Shown in pieces: positions 1 through 7,765 of a stretch of 49,087 bases of DNA (position 1 is the first letter of the stretch; every line of letters begins with the position of its first letter). The notes beneath the pieces are model-generated. The model ran no database searches. It saw nothing but the letters and a program-made list of their open reading frames with translations, and was not told the DNA's origin. The DNA is from Serinicoccus chungangensis. Lineage in GTDB: Bacteria > Actinomycetota > Actinomycetes > Actinomycetales > Dermatophilaceae. Where the stretch lies: contig NZ_LQBL01000028.1 in assembly GCF_001483745.1 (NCBI RefSeq), forward strand, positions 241,290 through 290,376, given 5' to 3'. Position numbers and translations under genes: made by a program.

Positions 1-798
1 GCGGGCCGGGAGGAGTTCGACGAGAAGGACCTGGGCAGGATCACGTCCAAGCTGGTCGCGACCTGCCTGTCTGAGAAGGAGCAGGTCGCCCGCGCCCAGG
101 CCAGGCATGAGTTGCGGGACGTGCACGAGTCGTCGTTGGCGGACGGGTCGCTGCGCCGGTTCGTGGTGACCGTGGGCAACGACGCCGACTACGAAGCCAT
201 CCGGGCCGTGCTGATGTCACCTCTGGCCGCGCCGGTGCGGCGCGAGGACGCGCCGGGTGAGGGGCTGACACTGGCTGAGCTGGACACCCGCACGGCGGGT
301 CAGCGGCGCTACGACGCGTTCATGACGGTCTTCCGGCGCGGTGTCGCCGGCACGCAGGGGCAGCCCACGACACCCAAGGCGCAGGTCATGGTGACGATCG
401 GGCTGCAGGAGCTGCGTGGTGCCCTGGGCGGTGCCGGGCACACGATGCACGACGGGGCGATCCCGGCCCACCAGGTGCGCCAGCTGGCGTGCGAGGCCGA
501 CATCATCCCCGCCGTGCTCGGCGAGACCGGGCAGATCCTGGACCTCGGACGCGCCAAACGGTTGGTCACCCCGGGCCAGCGGCGGGCCCTGGCCCACCGG
601 GACGGCGGGTGCACCTTCCCCGGGTGCCACGTGCCCGCGACCTGGTGCGACGCCCACCACGTCGTCCACTGGGCCCTCGGCGGCCGATCAGACCTGGGCA
701 ACTACGCCCTCCTCTGCCCCCGGCACCACACCTGGGTCCACCAGCACGACACCACCGCCGACGTCAGCGAGACCGGTGTCCGGTGGAGACTGCGATGA
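1..798 (+). CDS. HNH endonuclease, DUF222/13E12-type (5' partial)
   Basis: The reading frame is open from base 1, so only the C-terminal 265 residues are present and the true start lies upstream. The last ~75 residues carry an HNH nuclease module: a zinc-type CTFPGC motif, then CDAHHVVHW, then LCPRHHTWVH, which supplies the metal-binding histidines. In actinobacteria this module is typically joined to an N-terminal DUF222 domain (the 13E12 repeat family of mycobacteria), and the visible upstream part fits the end of such a domain. Family members occur in many copies and are thought to be mobile or homing-type nucleases; the target cannot be read here. A GC-rich hairpin follows the stop. Confidence 0.88.
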   Translation, partial: AGREEFDEKDLGRITSKLVATCLSEKEQVARAQARHELRDVHESSLADGSLRRFVVTVGNDADYEAIRAVLMSPLAAPVRREDAPGEGLTLAELDTRTAGQRRYDAFMTVFRRGVAGTQGQPTTPKAQVMVTIGLQELRGALGGAGHTMHDGAIPAHQVRQLACEADIIPAVLGETGQILDLGRAKRLVTPGQRRALAHRDGGCTFPGCHVPATWCDAHHVVHWALGGRSDLGNYALLCPRHHTWVHQHDTTADVSETGVRWRLR

Positions 799-810
799 CC
801 CCGCCCCACA

Positions 811-831
811 CCCGGCCCCACGCGGGCCGGG
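811..831. terminator. Hairpin downstream of the HNH gene
   Basis: A perfect 8-bp inverted repeat, CCCGGCCC and GGGCCGGG around a 5-nt loop, starts 13 bases after the HNH stop codon. There is no T-tract. GC-only hairpins are the usual terminator form in such genomes, so termination is likely but not proven. Confidence 0.5.
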
Positions 832-880
832 CCACCGGCCTGCGCCCGGTCGATGACGCGGGACGCCGACGAGGCGGCGG

Positions 881-939
881 CGTGAGCCGCTGTGGGAGCC
901 CGGCCAAGGACATGGCGTGAGCCGCGGTGAGAGCCCGGC
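881..939 (+). repeat. Imperfect 24-bp direct repeat, two copies
   Basis: Two copies of CGTGAGCCGCKGTGRGAGCC plus CGGC start at 881 and 916 (35-bp period). A shortened third copy (CGTGAGCCGGGCG) begins near 958. The repeats fill the gap between the HNH gene and the ERCC4 gene. Function is unknown; they may be degenerate coding debris. Confidence 0.5.
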
Positions 940-1012
940 TCAGGTCCGGAGCCGCGACGTGAGCCGGGCGAAGGGCCGGTCCAGATGCCGCGCCATGTGG
1001 TGCGCGACCGCA

Positions 1013-1018
1013 TACCCT
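1013..1018 (+). promoter_or_regulatory. -10 box TACCCT, leaderless geometry
   Basis: TACCCT ends six bases before the GTG at 1025, so transcription would begin at or next to the start codon. This decides the start chosen for the ERCC4-Lsr2 gene. No convincing -35 element is visible. Confidence 0.5.
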
Positions 1019-1024
1019 GACCTC

Positions 1025-1984
1025 GTGCCGGACGACTTCCTCATCGCCCACAACCCCGAGGACGGCTCGCGACTGCCGTACCTGCTCCGTATCCCGCTCG
1101 GGCCGGACGGCATCGTGCTCAAGGCCAAGGAGACGTGGCCGCGCACCGGCAAGGTCTACTGCCACCGCGCGAGCGGCTGGCCGAGCGAGCCCGAACTCGT
1201 GGAGCGCGTGCCGACCCGCTCGTGCGTGCGCCGCGGCGCGAGCATCGACCTCGTGCTCGACCGCAGCCGGGAGAACCGCTCACAGTTCGTCCTGACCCGC
1301 GCCCGCGGCCGGGAGGCGGTCTTCTGGCAGACCGCGCGCACCGCCAGGCAGGCGCGGCCGGCGGTGAGCCTCCCCACGGCGCGGGGTTCGGGCATCCCCA
1401 CCCTGGAGATCGTCGTCGACAGCCACGAGCGGTATGCCTGGTCCTTCGACCACCAGCAGGTCACCACCCGCCGCGAGGGGCTCCCGGCCGGCGACTACGC
1501 GGTCGAGGTCGCCGGTCGGGTGCTCGCCTCGGTCGAGCGCAAGAGCCTGGTCGACCTCGTCTCGACGCTGACCAGCGGCCGGATGCGCTACCTGCTCGCC
1601 GACCTCTCCTCGCTCCCCACCGCGGCCGTCGTCGTCGAGGACCGCTACTCCGCCGTCTTCAAGCTCGACCGCGTCCGCCCCGCGGTCGTCGCCGACGCGC
1701 TCGGCGAGTGCCAGGCCCGGTTCCCCACCGTCCCCATCGTCTTCTGCGAGACCCGCGCGCTCGCCCAGGAGTGGACCTACCGCTTCCTCGCCGCCGCGCT
1801 CGCCCACGCCGGCGAGGAGACCCACGTCGAGGCCGAGGCCACCCCGCTCACCTCCGCGCGCGCCGCAAGCCCCGGCGAGGTGCGCCAGTGGGCACGCGAG
1901 CACGGGTATGCCGTGTCCGACCGCGGGCGCATCCCGCGCGAGGTGCGCGCAGCGTTCGACGCGCGCCGGGAGGCCACGCGCTGA
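1025..1984 (+). CDS. ERCC4-family nuclease with C-terminal Lsr2-type DNA-binding domain
   Basis: A 319-residue protein with two recognisable parts. Residues ~115-235 form an ERCC4 (XPF/Mus81-type) nuclease domain: LEIVVDSHE, then GDYAV, then VERKSLVDLV, which is the GDx(n)ERKx3D active-site pattern of this fold. The last ~35 residues (VRQWAREHGYAVSDRGRIP) match the C-terminal DNA-binding domain of Lsr2, the actinobacterial nucleoid-associated protein that prefers AT-rich DNA. The Lsr2 part may therefore steer the nuclease to particular DNA. I chose GTG 1025 because of the leaderless -10 and because VPDDFLIAHNP reads as a natural N-terminus; in-frame starts at 917 and 995 are possible. The role (structure-specific repair or defence) is inferred. 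Confidence 0.82.
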   Translation: MPDDFLIAHNPEDGSRLPYLLRIPLGPDGIVLKAKETWPRTGKVYCHRASGWPSEPELVERVPTRSCVRRGASIDLVLDRSRENRSQFVLTRARGREAVFWQTARTARQARPAVSLPTARGSGIPTLEIVVDSHERYAWSFDHQQVTTRREGLPAGDYAVEVAGRVLASVERKSLVDLVSTLTSGRMRYLLADLSSLPTAAVVVEDRYSAVFKLDRVRPAVVADALGECQARFPTVPIVFCETRALAQEWTYRFLAAALAHAGEETHVEAEATPLTSARAASPGEVRQWAREHGYAVSDRGRIPREVRAAFDARREATR

Positions 1985-2032
1985 GTGGGTCGACGGACTG
2001 GGGGCGCTGATCAGGGGCGCGAGGGTCGTCGT

Positions 2033-2557
2033 TCAACCCTGGGGCCACCCGGCGCGGTCCAGATCCTCTGGCGTCACGTGCGTCGCGAGCGCCAGCGTCT
2101 CCTCCGGTGTCAGGTGCAGCGGGTTGGCGGCCCGGCCGAGTCTGATGAGTTCGCAGCCAGCCAAGACCGGGTCGTCCTTGAGCACCTGCCGGGCGACCGG
2201 CGCTCGCAGGGTCACAGCGGCGTAGTGCACCACCGGTTTCTCGTCACCCGCCGGGGGCTCGACCGCGTGCGTGACCCGGCCGATCTCGACGATGCCAGGC
2301 GTCTTCTGGCCGCCGAGGTAGCGCACGACGAGGTCGCCCGGCTCGACCAGGCGGCTTCGATAGGTGCGCGCTAGGCACCACTCCTGGGGCGCGGGCTCAG
2401 GCACGGCCTGGGTCGCAGTCCCGGGGGTCGGGGTCGACCCGGCGGTCACCGGAACCTCTGCATCGGGTGCACCGGCATTGCCGCGCACCACCCAGCAGCC
2501 AACATCCGCGCGCTCGATGGGCACGTGATCTCCCTCCCCGGTCCCCAGGCAGGACAT
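2033..2557 (-). CDS. PUA/EVE-like domain protein
   Basis: A protein of 174 residues from ATG 2557, or 163 from GTG 2524. It begins near GCWVVRGN, has a Pro/Thr-rich insert, then RSRLVEPGDLVVRYLGGQKTPGIVEIGRVT, a strand-rich stretch like EVE/ASCH domains of the PUA superfamily, which bind modified bases in RNA or DNA. A Leu-rich C-terminal segment follows. GTG 2524 is preceded by a good Shine-Dalgarno (GGGGAGGGAG), and a -10 box at 2567-2572 would start transcription about three bases before ATG 2557; both starts are plausible. It is divergent from the SDR gene. The family call rests on overall pattern only. Confidence 0.6.
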   Translation of the reverse strand: MSCLGTGEGDHVPIERADVGCWVVRGNAGAPDAEVPVTAGSTPTPGTATQAVPEPAPQEWCLARTYRSRLVEPGDLVVRYLGGQKTPGIVEIGRVTHAVEPPAGDEKPVVHYAAVTLRAPVARQVLKDDPVLAGCELIRLGRAANPLHLTPEETLALATHVTPEDLDRAGWPQG

Positions 2558-2566
2558 CGTGCGCCC

Positions 2567-2622
2567 ACGCTAGGAGCAGCCCGCCGACTCAGCAAGCGGC
2601 ATACCCCACCGCCTCCTAGCGT
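2567..2622. promoter_or_regulatory. Divergent promoter pair with shared CTCCTAGCGTGG
   Basis: The same 12-mer occurs once on each strand. Minus-strand TAGCGT (2567-2572) serves the EVE-like gene, and plus-strand TAGCGT (2617-2622) ends six bases before the SDR ATG at 2629. On the SDR side the box sits inside a perfect inverted repeat GCCTCC-TAGCGT-GGAGGC. The same 12-mer recurs upstream of the zinc alcohol dehydrogenase at 4801. Confidence 0.55.
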
Positions 2623-2628
2623 GGAGGC

Positions 2629-3630
2629 ATGAGCACCCCTCTCACCCCCCGCCCCGTCTCCCTGGTCGCGGGAGGCTCCCGCGGCCTCGGGCTCCTGGTC
2701 GCCGAGGAGCTCGCAGAGCGCGGCTACGACGTCGCGGTCTGCGCCCGCCACCTCGAGGAGACCCGGCGCGGCGCCGAGATCGCCGAGACCCGGGCACGTG
2801 AGCACGCCGGGGCGGACGCCGGCCGCGTCCACGCCTACGAGTGCGACGTCGCCGACCGGGAGGCCGTGCAGGCGTGGGTCGCTCAGGTCGAGAGCGACCT
2901 CGGACCGGTCGAGGTCGCCATCCACGTCGCCGGCATCATCCAGGTCGGCCCAGCCGAGACGATGACCTTCCACCACTTCGACCAGGCCCTCGGCACGATG
3001 CTCATGGGCCCGCTCAACACCCTCTGGTCGGTGCTGCCCGGCATGCGCGAGCGCGGCCACGGCCGGCTCGGCGTGGTCTCCAGCATCGGCGGCGTCGTCG
3101 CCCCGCCGCACCTGCTCCCCTACTCCACCGCCAAGTTCGGCGCCACCGGCCTCACCCAGGGCCTGGCGAGCGAGCTGGCCGGCACCGGCGTCACCGCCAC
3201 GACGATCGTGCCCGGCCTCATGCGCACCGGATCCCACGAGAACGCGCAGTTCACCGGCGACCGCGCCGCGGAGTATGCCTGGTTCGCCCCCGCTGCCTCG
3301 CTCCCCCTGCTGTCGATGGACGCCGAGCGTGCCGCGCGCCGGATGGTCGACGGCGTCCTCGCCGGCCGCCCGATGGTCGTCCTCACCCCGCTGGCCAAGA
3401 TCGGCATGCGCGTGCACGGCCTCATGCCCGCCACCACCGTCCGCGTCATGGGCCTGACCTCTCGGTTGCTGCCGAGCACCCCCGCAGACCGCGACGCGGC
3501 CCGCCCGGTGACCGGGCGGACCGCGGCGCAGCAGCTGGGGTCCGGCGTGGTGAGCCGGCTCACCACCCTGGGCCGCCGGGCCGCGAAGCGCTTCAACCAG
3601 CGCGGCCCGGGCTCGGCCCCTACGGCGTGA
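2629..3630 (+). CDS. SDR family NAD(P)-dependent oxidoreductase
   Basis: A 333-residue classical short-chain dehydrogenase. The N-terminus holds the nucleotide-binding glycine motif (VAGGSRGLGLLVAEEL, residues ~10-25). An NNAG-equivalent (HVAG) lies near residue 105, a catalytic Ser in SSIGG near 148, and the YSTAK Tyr/Lys pair near 165. A C-terminal tail of about 80 residues, rich in Arg and Ala, makes it longer than the usual 250. The substrate is not evident. The ATG is leaderless-type. The 3' end overlaps the convergent zinc alcohol dehydrogenase by 11 bases. Confidence 0.9.
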   Translation: MSTPLTPRPVSLVAGGSRGLGLLVAEELAERGYDVAVCARHLEETRRGAEIAETRAREHAGADAGRVHAYECDVADREAVQAWVAQVESDLGPVEVAIHVAGIIQVGPAETMTFHHFDQALGTMLMGPLNTLWSVLPGMRERGHGRLGVVSSIGGVVAPPHLLPYSTAKFGATGLTQGLASELAGTGVTATTIVPGLMRTGSHENAQFTGDRAAEYAWFAPAASLPLLSMDAERAARRMVDGVLAGRPMVVLTPLAKIGMRVHGLMPATTVRVMGLTSRLLPSTPADRDAARPVTGRTAAQQLGSGVVSRLTTLGRRAAKRFNQRGPGSAPTA

Positions 3631-4801
3631 GCACGACCTTCAGGCAGTTGTCCTGCTTGTCGTTGAACGTCTGGTACATCTCCGGCGCCTGCTCCAGCGG
3701 CACCCGGTGGGTCGCCAGGTCCTCCAGCCCGAGCACGTCCTCGGCGCCGCTGACCAGCTCGTAGAGCTCGTCGGTCCACCGGCGCACGTGGCACTGGCCC
3801 ATGCGCATCTGCACACCCTTGTCGAAGAGCTCCATCATCGGCATCGGGTCGGCCATGCCGCCGTAGACGCCGCTGATCGACACCGTCCCGCCGCGGCGCA
3901 CCGCGTCGATGGAGGCGTGCAGCGCCGCCAGCCGGTCGACCCCGGCCGTCTCGATCGCGGCCCGGGCGAGGGGCTTGGGCAGCCGCTTGGCCGCCGACAC
4001 CGCGGCGCCGAGCACAGGGCTGCCGTGCGCCTCCATGCCGACCGCCTCGAGGACGCCGTCGGCGCCCCGCCCGTCGGTCAGGTCCCGGATCGCGTCGCCG
4101 ACGTTCTTCGTCGAGTCCAGGTCCACGACCTCGGCGCCCCACTGGGCCGCCAGCGCGTTGCGCTCCGGGACCCGGTCCACGCCGATGACCCGCAGGCCCC
4201 GGTGCCGGGCCGCGCGGACGGCCAGCTGCCCGACCGGGCCGAGACCCATGACGGCGAGGGTGCCGCCCTCGGGCACGTCGGCATACTCGATCCCCTGCCA
4301 CGCCGTGGGGAGGATGTCGGTGAGGTAGAGCACGCGCTCGTCCGCGAGCTGGGGGTCGACGCGCACCGGGCCGAAGTCCGCGTGCGGCACGCGGACCAGC
4401 TCGGCCTGCCCGCCGGGCACCGCACCGTAGAGGTCGGTGTAGCCGAAGAGGCTCGCGCCCTTGCCCTGGTCGACGTTCTGCGTGGTCTCGCACTGGGCGA
4501 AGAGGCCGCGCTCGCACATCCAGCACGTCCCGCAGCTGACGTTGAACGGGACGATGACCTTGTCGCCGACCTCCAGAGTGTCGACGGCGCTGCCCACCTG
4601 CTCGACGACGCCCATGAACTCGTGCCCGAGGATGTCACCGGGGTGGAGGTAGGCCGCCAGCACGTTGTAGAGGTGCAGGTCGGAGCCGCAGATCGCGGTC
4701 GAGGTGACGCGCACGATCGCGTCGGTCGGGTCCTGCAGGACGGGGTCGGGGACCTCCTGGACGGAGACGTCCTGGAGTCCTTGCCATGTGAGTGCTCGCA
4801 T
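3620..4801 (-). CDS. Zinc-dependent alcohol dehydrogenase (MDR family)
   Basis: A 393-residue zinc-binding dehydrogenase. Catalytic-zinc ligands are in ICGSDLHLYN (Cys near 38) and GHEFMG (His-Glu near 60). The structural-zinc loop is CGTCWMCERGLFAQC (four Cys, spacing 2-2-7). A Rossmann motif follows in GLGPVGQLAVRAA near 186. The length, the GLFAQC loop and the SDLHLYN motif resemble the long formaldehyde/glutathione-type and threonine-dehydrogenase-like branch seen in actinobacteria, but the substrate is unassigned. The ATG follows TAGCGT plus six bases. It is convergent with the SDR and overlaps it by 11 bases. Confidence 0.9.
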   Translation of the reverse strand: MRALTWQGLQDVSVQEVPDPVLQDPTDAIVRVTSTAICGSDLHLYNVLAAYLHPGDILGHEFMGVVEQVGSAVDTLEVGDKVIVPFNVSCGTCWMCERGLFAQCETTQNVDQGKGASLFGYTDLYGAVPGGQAELVRVPHADFGPVRVDPQLADERVLYLTDILPTAWQGIEYADVPEGGTLAVMGLGPVGQLAVRAARHRGLRVIGVDRVPERNALAAQWGAEVVDLDSTKNVGDAIRDLTDGRGADGVLEAVGMEAHGSPVLGAAVSAAKRLPKPLARAAIETAGVDRLAALHASIDAVRRGGTVSISGVYGGMADPMPMMELFDKGVQMRMGQCHVRRWTDELYELVSGAEDVLGLEDLATHRVPLEQAPEMYQTFNDKQDNCLKVVLTP

Positions 4802-4807
4802 CCCTCC

Positions 4808-4813
4808 ACGCTA
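4808..4813 (-). promoter_or_regulatory. -10 box TAGCGT, leaderless geometry (alcohol dehydrogenase)
   Basis: TAGCGT on the minus strand ends six bases before ATG 4801. It is embedded in the same CTCCTAGCGTGG 12-mer that forms the divergent promoter pair at 2567-2622, so the three genes may share regulation. Confidence 0.5.
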
Positions 4814-4920
4814 GGAGCGTGGCCGGAGGCTCGCGCGGTGAGGCGACACGGGGTGGAGGCGCTGGGCGTGGTGGGCCCGCCGGCCCCGGGCCGGTGCCCC
4901 CGGTCTGCGACGATCGCGGT

Positions 4921-5403
4921 ATGAGCTCCCTCACCCACGCCGAGTCGGTCACCGTCCACGCCACCCCGGAGGACCTCTACGACCTGGTCTCCGACGTCAC
5001 CCGGACCGGCGAGTGGAGCCCGATCTGCACCGGCTGCTGGTGGGACGAGGGCGCCACCGGCGAGGTCGGCGACTGGTTCACCGGCCGCAACGAGACGGCC
5101 GAGCGCACCTGGGAGACCCGCAGCGAGGTGGTCGCCGCGGAGCGCGGCCGCGAGTTCGCGTGGCTCGTCGGCGGGGCCTACGTCCGCTGGGGCTTCACCC
5201 TGGAGCCGTCCGAGGACGGCACCCGGCTCACCGAGTCGTGGGAGTTCCTGCCCGCCGGGCTCGAGCTGTTCCGGGAGAAGTACGGCGACCAGGCCGAGCA
5301 CGAGATCGAGGTCCGCACCCGCGCCGCGCACGCGGGCATCCCGGTGACCCTGGGTCGGATCAAGGAGATCGCCGAGGCCGGCGGCCGACCTGGCAACTCC
5401 TGA
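4921..5403 (+). CDS. SRPBCC family protein
   Basis: A 160-residue START/Bet v1-like (SRPBCC) protein. It has the typical beginning SVTVHATPEDLYDLVSDVTRTGEWSP, a central beta-rich part with GGAYVRWGFTLEP and TRLTESWEF, and a long C-terminal helix. Such folds form a hydrophobic cavity for lipids or aromatic ligands; no specific ligand can be read. ATG 4921 was chosen over upstream in-frame starts because residue 1 coincides with the domain start, and a weak leaderless -10 (GACGAT, six bases before) agrees. The gene is divergent from the alcohol dehydrogenase. Confidence 0.85.
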   Translation: MSSLTHAESVTVHATPEDLYDLVSDVTRTGEWSPICTGCWWDEGATGEVGDWFTGRNETAERTWETRSEVVAAERGREFAWLVGGAYVRWGFTLEPSEDGTRLTESWEFLPAGLELFREKYGDQAEHEIEVRTRAAHAGIPVTLGRIKEIAEAGGRPGNS

Positions 5404-5465
5404 GCCGGTCCTGAGGGCCGGCCGCACGTCGCGAGCGTCCACCGGCCTGCCTCATCGACACAACC

Positions 5466-5510
5466 GTGGCCGGCCGGAGACATCCTGAGCAGACGTCTCC
5501 GACCGGCCAC
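5466..5510. terminator. Bidirectional hairpin terminator
   Basis: An inverted repeat with arms GTGGCCGG-cc-GGAGAC and GTCTCC-ga-CCGGCCAC and a loop of about 13 bases lies between the convergent SRPBCC and DUF6351 genes. It has a two-base internal mismatch and no T-tract. It probably stops transcription from both sides. Confidence 0.65.
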
Positions 5511-5525
5511 GAGACCGCATACCTC

Positions 5526-7670
5526 TCAGAAGCGCAGCCAGGTCCCGGCCAGGCCCTGCTGCTCGACACCCGGCACCGAGTAGTCGCACACGCCGTCGGC
5601 GAAGACCTCGCCCAGGCGCGCCCACTGCTCGTCGCTCATCTCCGGGTAGTCACCACGCGCCGGCTCGGTCGTCCGGCAGTCGATGACATCAGCCTTGACC
5701 GACTCCCCCGCGACCTCGCGCGGGAAGCTCGCCGAGGGGTAGAGCTGCTCGCAGGTGCCCTCCGGGTCCCGGTCCAGCGTCTCGGCGACGAAGGTCGGGT
5801 CCTCGTCCCGCGTCTGGCAGCCCTCGACGAGCGCCTCCGGCCGGGCCGCGCCGATCTCCGCCAGCGTGGGCCGCTCGCCCTCGAGGTCCAGCCCGCTCAG
5901 CCACGCGTCCATCTGCGTGAGGCCGTGCTGCAGCAGCGGGCTGCCGGTGCTGAACAGCCCATAGCGGTCGTCCTCGAGCAGGCTGACGTGGTTGACGACC
6001 GACCCGTTGGCCGCGCGCAGCCGCTCCCGCATGGAGTTCGTGTGGTAGCGCACGTGGATGTCGCCGTTCGGCTGCTCGTCGAAGTAGGCGCGGTAGTCCA
6101 CGATCGGCGTGCTCGCCAGCCCGCCGCCGCCGTTCGTCAGCCGCCCGGTGCGGTATGCCGCCGCGACCGCGGGCAGGTCGGCCTGGGTCCGCGCGTCCTG
6201 GAAGCCGCCGTCCTGGTCGTAGCCGCCGACCTGCTCGTTGAGGTCGAGGAACTGGTCGACGGTGATGGTGCCGTCCTGCAGGGCCGCGAGCCCGTACTGG
6301 ATGCCGCCGTTGTCCAGCGGCCGCAGCGCGAAGCCGGTCTCCGGGTCGGTGCCGTAGACGTTGACCGTGTGGTCGTAGACGTCGCACCGGGCGCCGTCGG
6401 GGTTGGTCTCCGGGTCGTAGCGCAGCTCCTCCGGCAGGACCGAGGGGCAGAACACCCGCGGGTCGATGCGCTGCGCGCCGCCCGCGACGTTGCTCATCGT
6501 GGCCAGCGTCTGGAAGCCGGTGACCTGCCGCTTCTCCTCGTCGGTCCAGGCGAGGTCGGTCTGCCCGAAGTAGTGGTCCAGCAGCCGCGCGTCGGTGATG
6601 AAGTTCACCGTGCCGAAGCCGACCTCGGGGAAGGAGCAGCCGACGACGATGCCGTCGAAGATCCCGGGGTAGTTGTCGGCCGCCTGGTGCGCCTGGTAGC
6701 TGCCGCCGGAGCAGCCGAAGCCGATGGTGAACTCGTCGCGGCCGTAGCGCTGGAGGAACTCCTCCTTGGTCATCTGCGCGGTCTCCGAGGTCAGCAGGTC
6801 CGAGCAGTTCTGCCCGAACACGTTGAGGCTGGAGGAGACCAGCGCATACCCCTGGCTGAGCATCCACGTATCGGTGACGCCGCCAGTGCTGTTGCCCTGG
6901 CGGAACCACCCGCCGGCGCACCCACCGCCCAGGGTGTAGACGACCTTGCCGTTCCACCCCTCGCCACGCTCGACCGGCGACGGCTCGGCCTCGGTCAGCG
7001 GGTCGTGCAGCGTGGTGTGCTGGAAGATGCCGCGGTTGGCGGTGCCGGTCTCCATCCGCACGATGAAGGGCACCTCGACCCCCTCGGTGGTGGTGGTCGT
7101 CGCGAGGTCCGCCGGGTATGCCGTCGCGCCCGCCGGCCACGCCTCGTAGGCGTCCGCGGTGGTCCGGTAGAAGTAGTCGACCCGGTCCTGCACCGAGCAG
7201 TCGCCGTCGAGCGGCTCGCCCAGGGTGCCACCGACGACCGGGAGCGTGAAGAGGTCGGTCTCGCAGACGAACGGCTCCTCGTGCGGCCCGGAGAAGAGCG
7301 GCCCCTCGTCCGGGTGGTTCACCACGGTGAGCGCGTCACCGGCACGCCCCTGGCCCGGTGGCCGGGCGGTGATGACGTTCTCCCCGAGCTCCATCCCGTC
7401 GACCACCCCGACGAGCACGCGCCGCTGCGCGTCCCACTCGAAGGCGTCGGTCACGTCGGTGCCGTCGAGGTCGACGCGCACCCGGTGCTGCGGGACGGTG
7501 CGAGGGACCGACACCTCGACCAGCGCGTCCCCCGCGGTGACGAGGTCGGGGGCGCTCGAGACGGTGCTCACCTCCAGACCGGAGGGCTTGGGGTCGGGGG
7601 GTGCGGCTGCCGCCTGCGTGCCCGTGATAGCGAGAGCAGCCAGGGTGGCCGCGCCGGTTGCCAGCTTCAT
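5526..7670 (-). CDS. Secreted DUF6351 family protein (alpha/beta-hydrolase-like)
   Basis: A 714-residue exported protein. Residues 1-23 form a Sec signal peptide ending AAAAP. The remainder matches the actinobacterial DUF6351 pattern. Near residue 318 the motif GFGCSGGSYQ looks like a nucleophile elbow (G-x-S-x-G), with QAHQAADNYPGIFDGIVVGCSFPE after it, as in tannase or polyhydroxybutyrate-depolymerase-like esterases. This suggests an extracellular esterase or hydrolase of unknown substrate. The Shine-Dalgarno AAAGGA lies seven bases before the ATG. An almost perfect LacI-family (cre-like) operator sits just upstream, which suggests control by sugar availability. Confidence 0.82.
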   Translation of the reverse strand: MKLATGAATLAALAITGTQAAAAPPDPKPSGLEVSTVSSAPDLVTAGDALVEVSVPRTVPQHRVRVDLDGTDVTDAFEWDAQRRVLVGVVDGMELGENVITARPPGQGRAGDALTVVNHPDEGPLFSGPHEEPFVCETDLFTLPVVGGTLGEPLDGDCSVQDRVDYFYRTTADAYEAWPAGATAYPADLATTTTTEGVEVPFIVRMETGTANRGIFQHTTLHDPLTEAEPSPVERGEGWNGKVVYTLGGGCAGGWFRQGNSTGGVTDTWMLSQGYALVSSSLNVFGQNCSDLLTSETAQMTKEEFLQRYGRDEFTIGFGCSGGSYQAHQAADNYPGIFDGIVVGCSFPEVGFGTVNFITDARLLDHYFGQTDLAWTDEEKRQVTGFQTLATMSNVAGGAQRIDPRVFCPSVLPEELRYDPETNPDGARCDVYDHTVNVYGTDPETGFALRPLDNGGIQYGLAALQDGTITVDQFLDLNEQVGGYDQDGGFQDARTQADLPAVAAAYRTGRLTNGGGGLASTPIVDYRAYFDEQPNGDIHVRYHTNSMRERLRAANGSVVNHVSLLEDDRYGLFSTGSPLLQHGLTQMDAWLSGLDLEGERPTLAEIGAARPEALVEGCQTRDEDPTFVAETLDRDPEGTCEQLYPSASFPREVAGESVKADVIDCRTTEPARGDYPEMSDEQWARLGEVFADGVCDYSVPGVEQQGLAGTWLRF

Positions 7671-7683
7671 CGCTGAGTCCTTT

Positions 7684-7697
7684 CGAAAGCGCTTACA
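7684..7697 (-). promoter_or_regulatory. LacI/CcpA-type operator upstream of the DUF6351 gene
   Basis: The minus strand reads TGTAAGCGCTTTCG, matching 13 of 14 positions of the generic cre/LacI-family consensus TGWAANCGNTNWCA with its central CG. It lies 13 bases upstream of the start codon, where a bound repressor would block transcription or elongation. No LacI gene is adjacent; the one at 42681 is 35 kb away and its own candidate sites differ. Confidence 0.6.
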
Positions 7698-7765
7698 GCA
7701 GCAACCTAGCAGCGCCCCGTCGACCGCACAGCCGGTCTCAGGTCAAGGTTTGGTCAGCATCTCCC

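Noticed and set aside
4792-4920. Longer N-terminus for the SRPBCC protein from 4792
   Set aside because: The added 43 residues are Gly/Pro/Arg filler across the alcohol dehydrogenase promoter; the domain starts at ATG 4921.
5466-7676. A 736-codon open frame opposite the DUF6351 gene
   Set aside because: It is a high-GC shadow: no domain pattern, while the minus strand has a signal peptide, a hydrolase motif and a good ribosome site.
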